A program made the position numbers and the translations under genes. A DNA stretch of 6,529 bases from an uncultured Lysobacter sp. GTDB lineage: Bacteria > Pseudomonadota > Gammaproteobacteria > Xanthomonadales > Xanthomonadaceae. The stretch spans positions 1 to 6,529 of the forward strand of contig CAMLID010000130.1 of the NCBI GenBank assembly GCA_946480055.1. Direction: 5' to 3'. Below the pieces are notes generated by a model that made no database searches, was not told the DNA's origin, and worked only from the letters and a program-made list of their open reading frames with translations. Shown piece after piece: positions 1-6,046 of this stretch. The first letter of the stretch is position 1; every line of letters begins with the position of its first letter.

Positions 1-557
1 CGATGGGCCCGAAGATCTCGGTCGATTCGGCGACCCTGATGAACAAGGGCCTGGAAGTGATCGAGGCCCACCACCTGTTCGGCGTACCGGGCGAACGCAT
101 CCAGGTGCTGGTGCACCCGCAGAGCCTGGTCCATTCGCTGGTCGAATTCGTCGACGGCTCGACCCTGGCCCAGCTCGGCCTGCCCGACATGCGCACCGCG
201 CTGGCGGTGGGTTTCGGCTGGCCCGAGCGGATCGCCTCCGGCGTGGCCGGACTGGATATGCTGGCCCACGGCCGCCTCGATTTCGAGCCGCCGGATCAGG
301 GCGCCTTCCCCTGCCTGCGCCTGGCCTTCGAGGCCCTGGCCGCGGGCGGCACCGCCCCAGCGGTGTTGAATGCCGCCAACGAAGTCGCCGTTTCAGCGTT
401 TCTTCAGCGGCGTATCGGTTTCCTAGCGATACCGGCGCTGGTCGAGGACACCCTCGCAGCGCTCCCCTCCACCCCGGCGACCTCGCTGGCGGTTCTGCGC
501 GATGCCGATGCGCAGGCTCGCCGGTACGCCGGGCAGGCTATCGACCACAAGGCATAG
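1..557 (+). CDS. dxr: 1-deoxy-D-xylulose 5-phosphate reductoisomerase, C-terminal part (5' end outside window)
   Basis: Dxr (IspC) converts 1-deoxy-D-xylulose 5-phosphate to 2-C-methyl-D-erythritol 4-phosphate with NADPH and a divalent metal, in the cytoplasmic MEP isoprenoid pathway. The frame is open from the left edge; bases 1-2 end a split codon and 184 complete codons follow to TAG. The first visible residues ([18 protein letters not shown]) align with E. coli Dxr from about residue 214, so roughly 210 N-terminal residues, including the NADPH-binding domain, lie upstream. Visible conserved residues are Ser9, Asn14, Lys15 and Glu18 (E. coli S222, N227, K228, E231) and the HPQSLVH segment with His38 and His44 (E. 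coli H251, H257). [10 protein letters not shown] and the C-terminal helical domain (about residues 99-184, with NAANEVAV) are present. The C-terminal length matches the usual ~400-residue enzyme. rseP follows after 32 nt. The Met at base 3 is internal, not the gene start. Confidence 0.97.
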   Translation, partial: MGPKISVDSATLMNKGLEVIEAHHLFGVPGERIQVLVHPQSLVHSLVEFVDGSTLAQLGLPDMRTALAVGFGWPERIASGVAGLDMLAHGRLDFEPPDQGAFPCLRLAFEALAAGGTAPAVLNAANEVAVSAFLQRRIGFLAIPALVEDTLAALPSTPATSLAVLRDADAQARRYAGQAIDHKA

Positions 558-589
558 CGCATGGGCCCGACCCGACGAGTGGAACTCCC

Positions 590-1951
590 ATGAGCGAATT
601 CATCGGCTCGGTCTGGTGGCTGCTGGTCAGCCTGGGCGTGCTCGTGACCTTCCACGAGTTCGGCCACTACTGGGTCGCGCGCCGCAGCGGGGTCAAGGTG
701 CTGCGCTTCTCGGTCGGCTTCGGCAAGCCGCTGTGGATGCGCCGCGACCGCAACGGCACCGAATTCGCGATCGCCGCGATCCCGCTCGGCGGCTACGTCA
801 AGATGCTAGACGAGCGCGAGGGCGACGTCGATCCGGCCGACGCGCCGCACGCGTTCAACCGCCAGCACGTGCTCAAGCGCATCGCGATCGTCGCCGCCGG
901 CCCGATCGCCAACCTGATCCTGTGCGTGGCGCTGTTCTGGCTGATGTTCGTGATCGGCCGGCCGGACTACGCGCCCGCGGTCGGCCAAGTCCAGGGCCTG
1001 GCCGCGCAGTCGGGCCTGGTCCGCGGCGACGTCATCGTCTCGATCGGCGAGCGCGCCACCCCGACCACCACCGAAGCCAGCTTCGCCCTGCTCTCCGCCG
1101 CGCTGGACCGCAGCGACGTCGCCGTGCGCGTGCGCGGCGAAGACGGTCGCGAAGCCGTCCGCACCCTGCGCCTGTCGCAGCTGCCGGCCGGCATCGACGA
1201 ACGCAAGCTGCTCGGCAACACCGGGCTGACCTGGCGCCACCAACTGACGCCGGCGGTGATCGGCCGCGTGTTCCCGGACATGCCGGCCTGGGGCGTGCTG
1301 GCCGAAGGCGACCGCGTCACCGCGATCGACGGCGATCCGGTCGCGTCCTGGCGCGATATCGGCCCCTTGGTCGATGCGCTCGGCAAGCGCGGCGGCGAAG
1401 CCATGGTCGAAGTGCAGCGCAACGGCGACCGCCTGGCGCTGCCGCTGACGCCCAAGCGCACCAAGAATCCGGAAACCGGCCAGCCCTACTGGGGCCTGGG
1501 CCTGGAAGTCGCCAAGGGCGACCCCCCGCGCGACGCCGTGCTGCGCTACGGCCCGATCGACGCGATCCCCGCCGCCTTCCGCGAAATGGGCCGTCAGACC
1601 CAGGACATGGTGGCGATGCTGGGGCGTGCGTTCAGCGGCCGGCTCTCGGTCGAGAACACCGTCGCCGGCCCGATCACCATCGCCCGAGCCGCCAACGACA
1701 ACGCCCAGCACGGTCCGGCCTGGTACCTGCAGATGCTCGCGCTGCTGTCGCTGAGCCTGGGGATTCTGAACCTCCTCCCCATCCCGATCTTGGACGGCGG
1801 TCACCTGCTGTATTACCTTATCGAGCTGGTCAAGGGCAGCCCGGTCAGCGAGCGCGTGATGGCCGCCGGCCAATTTGTAGGTCTGGCGCTGATCGTCAGC
1901 CTGATGGGCTTGGCGTTCTACAACGACATCGTGAACAACCTGGTGCGCTGA
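590..1951 (+). CDS. rseP: RseP family site-2 intramembrane zinc metalloprotease
   Basis: RseP cleaves membrane-embedded substrates in the inner membrane. In E. coli these include the anti-sigma-E factor RseA (after DegS) and leftover signal peptides. The 453-residue length is close to E. coli RseP (450), and key residues fall at the same numbers: HEFGH at 22-26 in TM1 (His22, Glu23, His26) and the NLLPIPILDGGH motif with Asn394 and the third zinc ligand Asp402. Other features are the GGYVKM membrane-associated loop (67-72), TM2 (about 96-122), two periplasmic PDZ domains (about 127-195 with GLVRGDVIVSI, and 222-290 with GVLAEGDRVTAIDG), TM3 (about 376-396) and TM4 (about 425-445). The ATG start is supported by a GAGTGGA ribosome-binding site at 577-583, 6 nt upstream, and by the alignment of HExxH to residue 22. 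bamA follows. The substrate here is inferred to be an RseA-like anti-sigma factor; none is encoded in the window. Confidence 0.97.
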   Translation: MSEFIGSVWWLLVSLGVLVTFHEFGHYWVARRSGVKVLRFSVGFGKPLWMRRDRNGTEFAIAAIPLGGYVKMLDEREGDVDPADAPHAFNRQHVLKRIAIVAAGPIANLILCVALFWLMFVIGRPDYAPAVGQVQGLAAQSGLVRGDVIVSIGERATPTTTEASFALLSAALDRSDVAVRVRGEDGREAVRTLRLSQLPAGIDERKLLGNTGLTWRHQLTPAVIGRVFPDMPAWGVLAEGDRVTAIDGDPVASWRDIGPLVDALGKRGGEAMVEVQRNGDRLALPLTPKRTKNPETGQPYWGLGLEVAKGDPPRDAVLRYGPIDAIPAAFREMGRQTQDMVAMLGRAFSGRLSVENTVAGPITIARAANDNAQHGPAWYLQMLALLSLSLGILNLLPIPILDGGHLLYYLIELVKGSPVSERVMAAGQFVGLALIVSLMGLAFYNDIVNNLVR

Positions 1952-2046
1952 TGCCGGCACTGCCTATCGACCCGATGCCTCGATCGCTCGAAGCCTCGAA
2001 CCGGCGCCCCGTTGCGGGCGTCAACGAACCCCAACCGGACGTAATG
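1952..2046 (+). other. rseP-bamA intergenic leader with small hairpin
   Basis: This 95-bp stretch separates the rseP stop from the preferred bamA start. It contains a GC-rich inverted repeat: CGCCC at 2005-2009 and GGGCG at 2016-2020 with a 6-nt loop, extendable outward by a G-T and a G-C pair. No T-run follows, so it is not an intrinsic terminator. The bamA reading frame is open throughout, and an ATG at 1951-1953 overlaps the rseP TGA, so the region could instead encode a 32-residue N-terminal extension. I could not identify a convincing promoter in it. Confidence 0.45.
2037..2039 (+). promoter_or_regulatory. Ribosome-binding site deciding the bamA start
   Basis: A GGA core within CCGGACGT lies 7 nt before the ATG at 2047 and only 4 nt before the in-frame ATG at 2044. 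The spacing favours 2047. No comparable motif precedes the upstream ATG at 1951. Confidence 0.5.
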
Positions 2047-4512
2047 ATGACGCGAACCCCTCCTCGCCGCATGCTCGCCCTCGCCCTCGCCACGGCGTTG
2101 ACCTCGGCCGCGGCAGCTCCTGCGTTGGCGCAGTCGGCCGACCCGTTCGCGCTACCCGGCGCGCCGGCCCCGGTGCCGGGTTCGTTCACCGTCAGCGACA
2201 TCCGCGTCGACGGCCTGCAGCGCATCTCCGCCGGTACGGTGTTCACCTACCTGCCGATCGAACGCGGCGACACCATGGACGGTGCCAAGGCCGGCGACGC
2301 GATCCGCGCGCTTTACAAGACCGGCTTCTTCGAAGACGTCCAGATCGGCCGCCAGGGCAGCATCGTCGTGGTCACCGTGACCGAGCGTCCGGCGATCAAC
2401 AAGCTGACCCTCACCGGCAACAAGGACATCAAGAGCGAAGACCTGCTGCGCGGCCTCAAGGAAGCCGGCCTGGCCGAAGGCGACACCTTCGATCGCCTGG
2501 CCCTGGACAAGGTCACCCAGGAGCTCACCAAGCAGTACAACAACCGCGGCAAGTACAACGTCGAGATCACCCCGACCGTCGCGCGCCTGGACCGCAACCG
2601 CGTCGACCTGACCATCACGGTCAAGGAAGGCAAGGCCGCCAAGATCCGCCACATCAACCTGATCGGCAACGAGAAGTTCGAGCAGGAAAACATCGTCGAC
2701 AGCTGGGAATCGCGCGAGCACAACTGGCTCAGCTGGTACCGCCGCGACGACCAGTACTCGCGCGAGAAGCTGTCCGGCGACCTGGAAAAGCTCAACAACT
2801 ATTACCTCGATCGCGGCTACGTCGATTTCAACATCGAATCGACCCAGGTCTCGATCAGCCCCGACCGCCAGGACATGTTCATCACCGCCGGCATCAGCGA
2901 AGGCGATCAGTACAAGGTCTCCAAGGTCGAGGTCACCGGCGACACCGTGCTGCCGAAGGACCAGATCGAGCGCCTGGTGATCGTCAAGCCGGACCAGATC
3001 TTCTCGCGCCGCCTGCTCGAGATCAGCTCCGACGCGATCGTCGCGACCCTGGGCAACGTCGGTTACGCGTTCGCGCAGGTCAACCCGATCCCGGACGTGG
3101 ACCGCGAAGGCAAGACCGTGGCCATCAACATGCAGGTCGTGCCGGGCCCGCGCGTCAACGTGCGCCGTGTGGTGTTCAAGGGCAACACCCGCACCGGCGA
3201 CGAGGTCATGCGCCGCGAGATGCGCCAGTTCGAGGGCAGCTGGTACTCGCAGGCCGCGATCGACCGCTCCAAGATCCGTCTGCAGGGCCTGGGCTACTTC
3301 GAGACCGTCGACGTCGAGACCCAGCCGGTGCCGGGCAGCAACGACGAAGTCGACGTGGTCTACAACGTCAAGGAAACCACCTCGGGCAGCTTCGTGTTCG
3401 GCCTGGGCTTCTCCCAGCTGACCGGCCTGACCACGCAGATCCAGCTGTCGCAGAACAACTTCCTCGGCAGCGGCAACCGCGTGTCCGTGCAGGCCAGCCG
3501 CAACGACTACCTGCAGCGTTACGACTTCTCGTACACCAACCCGTACTTCACCGACGACGGCATGTCGCTGGGCTACAACGTGTGGTGGCGCGAGTTCGAC
3601 AACTCCGACTACAACACCGCCCAGTACTCGACCACCAGCGGCGCGGCCCAGGTCGTACTCGGCCTGCCGATCACCGAGACCGATACCGTCTCGGCCATGT
3701 TCGGCATCGACAGCAACGAGATCCTGACCACCCGCGGCGGCACGCCGTTCAGTCTGGTCGACTACATCGACGCCCTCGGCACGCGCACCTTCCACGCCTG
3801 GCGCGCGGAGTTCGGCTGGTCGCGCAATTCGCTCGACAACCTGCTGACCCCGACCCGCGGCATGCAGCAGCGCGTCTGGCTGGAAATGACCCTGCCCGGC
3901 TCGACCGTCGAGTACTACAAGCTCAACTACAACATCTCCAAGTTCTGGCCGATCTCGCGCCACTTCGTGCTCAACACCCGCGCCGAACTCGGCTACGGCG
4001 ACAGCTACGGAGACGCAGTCACCCGCGTGATCCCGGATCCGGACGGCGCCGGTCCGCTGACCGGCCGCACGGTCACCGCCGACGGCCTGCCGTTCTTCGA
4101 GAACTTCTACGCCGGCGGTGTGCGCTCGGTGCGCGGCTTCACCGACAACACCCTGGGTCCGCGCGAAGGCGCGTCGCCGACCAGCACCTTCACCCAGCCG
4201 ATCGGCGGCTCGTTCAAGACCATCGGTTCGCTGGAAATGTACTTCCCGACCCTGCTGGACACCCCGCAGGCGCGCGTTTCGGCCTTCATCGACGTCGGCA
4301 ACGTCTACAAGAACTACGACGCCTTCGACGCCGGCGAATTGCGCGCGTCCACCGGTATCGCGCTGATGTGGCGCTCGCCGATGGGCCCGATCTCGATCAG
4401 CTACGCGTTCCCGCTGAAGAAGGAGGACGCCGTGTTCAACGCCTCCGGCCAGAAGATCAAGGAAGGCGACGAGCTCGAGCGCCTTCAGTTCACCTTCGGC
4501 GGCACGTTCTGA
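2047..4512 (+). CDS. bamA: Outer-membrane protein assembly factor BamA (Omp85 family)
   Basis: BamA is the essential core of the BAM complex and folds beta-barrel proteins into the outer membrane. From ATG 2047 it has 821 residues. A Sec signal peptide spans 1-28: Arg-rich start, hydrophobic MLALALATALTS core, and a predicted cut after APALA before Gln29. Five POTRA domains follow at about 47-115, 116-194, 198-286, 289-366 and 369-444, several opening with the typical strand pattern (VSDIRVDGL, INKLTLTGN, IRHINLIGN, VSKVEVTGD, VRRVVFKGN). The 16-stranded barrel covers about 447-821. It has the loop-6 VRGF motif at 695-698, the preceding LPFFENFYAGG, and a C-terminal Phe (QFTFGGTF), the usual outer-membrane beta-signal. 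The protein has no cysteine, so the E. coli loop-6 Cys pair is absent. Sequence resembles Xanthomonas/Lysobacter BamA. Alternative starts are 1951, 2044 and 2071; only the signal peptide argument and ribosome-site spacing decide. lpxD follows after 25 nt. Confidence 0.97.
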   Translation: MTRTPPRRMLALALATALTSAAAAPALAQSADPFALPGAPAPVPGSFTVSDIRVDGLQRISAGTVFTYLPIERGDTMDGAKAGDAIRALYKTGFFEDVQIGRQGSIVVVTVTERPAINKLTLTGNKDIKSEDLLRGLKEAGLAEGDTFDRLALDKVTQELTKQYNNRGKYNVEITPTVARLDRNRVDLTITVKEGKAAKIRHINLIGNEKFEQENIVDSWESREHNWLSWYRRDDQYSREKLSGDLEKLNNYYLDRGYVDFNIESTQVSISPDRQDMFITAGISEGDQYKVSKVEVTGDTVLPKDQIERLVIVKPDQIFSRRLLEISSDAIVATLGNVGYAFAQVNPIPDVDREGKTVAINMQVVPGPRVNVRRVVFKGNTRTGDEVMRREMRQFEGSWYSQAAIDRSKIRLQGLGYFETVDVETQPVPGSNDEVDVVYNVKETTSGSFVFGLGFSQLTGLTTQIQLSQNNFLGSGNRVSVQASRNDYLQRYDFSYTNPYFTDDGMSLGYNVWWREFDNSDYNTAQYSTTSGAAQVVLGLPITETDTVSAMFGIDSNEILTTRGGTPFSLVDYIDALGTRTFHAWRAEFGWSRNSLDNLLTPTRGMQQRVWLEMTLPGSTVEYYKLNYNISKFWPISRHFVLNTRAELGYGDSYGDAVTRVIPDPDGAGPLTGRTVTADGLPFFENFYAGGVRSVRGFTDNTLGPREGASPTSTFTQPIGGSFKTIGSLEMYFPTLLDTPQARVSAFIDVGNVYKNYDAFDAGELRASTGIALMWRSPMGPISISYAFPLKKEDAVFNASGQKIKEGDELERLQFTFGGTF

Positions 4513-4537
4513 CGGCGGCGGTCGCGCCGGGCGCCCC

Positions 4538-5575
4538 GTGTTGACGCCTGACTACACCGCCCGCGAACTGGCCGAGCGTTTCGCGCTCGGCCTGCGCGGC
4601 GACGGCGATGCGCGCGTGCGCGGCGTCGGCACGCTCGCGCGCGCCGGCGGCGACCAGCTCGCGTTCCTGGCCAATCCCAAGTACCGCGGCCAGCTCGCCG
4701 ACAGCGGCGCCGGCGTGGTGGTGATGCGCGAGGACGATGCCGACGGTTACGCCGGCACCGCCCTGATCGCGCGCGACCCCTACGTCGCCTTCGCCCATCT
4801 GGCCGCCCTGTTCGAGCCGCGCCCGCTGCGCGAGCCCGGCATCCACCCTTCCGCCGCGATCGACCCCAGCGCCCAGGTCGCCGACGACGCCCACATCGGC
4901 GCCTTCGTCAGCATCGGCGCGCGCAGCCGAGTCGAATCCGGCGCCAGCATCGGCCCCGGCTGCGTGATCGGCGACGACTGCGTGGTCGGCGCCGGCAGCG
5001 AGCTGGTCGCGCGCGTCACCCTGGTCACGCGCGTGCGCCTGGGCCGGCGCGTGCTGGTGCACCCCGGCGCGGTGCTCGGCGCCGACGGCTTCGGTCTGGC
5101 CTTCGAACGCCTGCCCGACAGCGAGCCGCACTGGATCAAGGTGCCGCAGCTGGGCGGGGTGTCGGTCGGCGACGATTGCGAGATCGGCGCCAACACCACC
5201 ATCGACCGCGGCGCAATCGAAGACACCGTGCTCGAAGACGACGTCCGCCTCGATAACCAGATCCAGATCGGTCACAACGTCCACATCGGCGCCCACAGCG
5301 CCATGGCCGGCTGCTCGGCGGCCGCCGGCAGCGCTCGGATCGGCCGCTACTGCATGATCGGCGGCGCCGCCGGCGTGCTCGGCCACCTGGAAATCTGCGA
5401 TCGGGTCACGGTCACCGCCATGAGCCTGGTGACCAGCTCGATTCGCGAGCCCGGCGAGTATTCCTCGGGCACCCCGTTGATGGACAATCGCAGTTGGCGT
5501 AAGAACGCCGCCCGCTTCAAGCAGCTCGACGCGCTCGCAAGGCGAGTGGCGGCTGCCGACAAGGAACCGAAATGA
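4538..5575 (+). CDS. lpxD: UDP-3-O-(3-hydroxyacyl)glucosamine N-acyltransferase
   Basis: LpxD transfers a 3-hydroxyacyl chain from ACP to the 2-amino group of UDP-3-O-acyl-glucosamine, the third step of lipid A synthesis, in the cytoplasm. The 345-residue length is normal (E. coli 341). Domains in order: an N-terminal uridine-binding domain (about 1-100, with QLAFLANPKY at 40-49), a left-handed parallel beta-helix of hexapeptide repeats (about 105-300, with repeats such as IGPGCV and IGDDCV), and a C-terminal helix (about 316-340). Catalytic His246 lies in NQIQIGHNVHIG (E. coli H239) and His283 in GHLEICD (E. coli H276). The DGFG segment (183-186) and the TTIDRG motif (220-225) are typical. 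The start is GTG at 4538, directly followed by TTG at 4541, which is also possible; no ATG is available in frame nearby and no clear Shine-Dalgarno sequence is visible. The stop overlaps fabZ by 4 nt. No skp gene precedes it. Confidence 0.96.
   Translation: MLTPDYTARELAERFALGLRGDGDARVRGVGTLARAGGDQLAFLANPKYRGQLADSGAGVVVMREDDADGYAGTALIARDPYVAFAHLAALFEPRPLREPGIHPSAAIDPSAQVADDAHIGAFVSIGARSRVESGASIGPGCVIGDDCVVGAGSELVARVTLVTRVRLGRRVLVHPGAVLGADGFGLAFERLPDSEPHWIKVPQLGGVSVGDDCEIGANTTIDRGAIEDTVLEDDVRLDNQIQIGHNVHIGAHSAMAGCSAAAGSARIGRYCMIGGAAGVLGHLEICDRVTVTAMSLVTSSIREPGEYSSGTPLMDNRSWRKNAARFKQLDALARRVAAADKEPK
5561..5565 (+). promoter_or_regulatory. Strong Shine-Dalgarno for fabZ inside the lpxD 3' end
   Basis: AAGGA lies 6 nt before the fabZ ATG and within the last lpxD codons. 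With the ATGA stop/start overlap at 5572-5575, it fixes the fabZ start and suggests translational coupling with lpxD. It is the best ribosome-binding site in the window. Confidence 0.75.
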
Positions 5576-6027
5576 GCCCTACCGTGCAACTCCCGATCGA
5601 CGTACCCGCGATCCAGAACCTGCTGCCGCACCGCTACCCGTTCCTGCTGGTCGACCGCGTGGTCGAGTTCGAGCCCTTCAAGCGCGTGCTTGCGTACAAG
5701 AACGTGACCGCCAACGAACCCTTCTTCAACGGCCACTTCCCCGGTCACCCGGTGATGCCGGGCGTGCTGGTGGTCGAGGCCCTGGCCCAGGCCGGCGGTA
5801 TCCTGACCCAGCTGTCGACCCAGTCCAGCGCCGACGGCCGCCTGTTCTACCTGGTCAAGATCGACGGCGCCAAGTTCGTCAAGATGGTCGTCCCCGGCGA
5901 CCGCCTGGAGCTGGACGTGACGGTCAAGCGCGTGATCCGCAACGTCGCCATCTACACCGGCATCGCCCGCGTCGACGGCGAACAGGTCGCCTGCGCCGAG
6001 ATCGTCTGCGCCGAGGCCAAGGCCTGA
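5572..6027 (+). CDS. fabZ: 3-hydroxyacyl-[acyl-carrier-protein] dehydratase FabZ
   Basis: FabZ dehydrates 3-hydroxyacyl-ACP to trans-2-enoyl-ACP in the type II fatty acid elongation cycle in the cytoplasm. The 151-residue hot-dog fold protein matches the usual length. It shows the family start [17 protein letters not shown] (14-30) and the active-site segment [12 protein letters not shown] (53-64), with catalytic His55 and Glu69 in VLVVEALAQ (E. coli H54 and E68). The family strand [18 protein letters not shown] (93-110) is present. The absence of a FabA-type sequence pattern, together with its place between lpxD and lpxA, makes FabZ rather than FabA the secure call. It competes with LpxA and LpxD for 3-hydroxyacyl-ACP, so co-expression likely balances phospholipid and lipid A synthesis. 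lpxA begins 19 nt after its stop. Confidence 0.97.
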   Translation: MSPTVQLPIDVPAIQNLLPHRYPFLLVDRVVEFEPFKRVLAYKNVTANEPFFNGHFPGHPVMPGVLVVEALAQAGGILTQLSTQSSADGRLFYLVKIDGAKFVKMVVPGDRLELDVTVKRVIRNVAIYTGIARVDGEQVACAEIVCAEAKA

Positions 6028-6046
6028 ACCGCGTGGGCAAGATCGT

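Noticed and set aside
806..1960. 384-codon minus-strand open frame opposite rseP
   Set aside because: Shadow of rseP with biased composition and no recognisable motif.
502..2043. Long open frame upstream of and continuous with bamA, running through rseP in another frame
   Set aside because: Its translation is low-complexity Arg/Pro/Ala-rich sequence typical of an off-frame reading of GC-rich DNA, and rseP fully explains 590-1951. Only the part from the signal peptide onward is BamA.
2152..3963. 603-codon minus-strand open frame opposite bamA
   Set aside because: It is antisense to an unmistakable BamA, rich in Val/Ala/Asp/Gly from complementary GC-rich codons, with no recognisable domain. 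Open antisense frames are expected at this GC content.
3..4390. ATGGGCCCGA occurring at 3-12, 561-570 and 4381-4390
   Set aside because: Two copies are explained by Met-Gly-Pro codons in Dxr and BamA; with three scattered copies and no flanking similarity this is chance in GC-rich DNA.
4513..4537. GGCGCC-type palindrome between bamA and lpxD as a terminator
   Set aside because: The stem is very short and no T-run follows; the neighbouring genes are expected to be co-transcribed.
3582..4544. 320-codon plus-strand open frame inside bamA in another frame
   Set aside because: Arg/His/Pro-rich off-frame reading overlapping the BamA barrel, which is clearly coding in its own frame.
4490..5386. 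298-codon minus-strand open frame opposite lpxD
   Set aside because: Its Ala/Asp/Gly/Val repeats mirror the hexapeptide repeats of lpxD on the other strand; no independent evidence of coding.
4860..5400. Repetitive ATCGGC-type sequence in lpxD and lpxA that could look like a DNA repeat array
   Set aside because: It comes from isoleucine-glycine hexapeptide repeats of the beta-helix fold, in frame with the coding sequence, not from a tandem DNA repeat or CRISPR.
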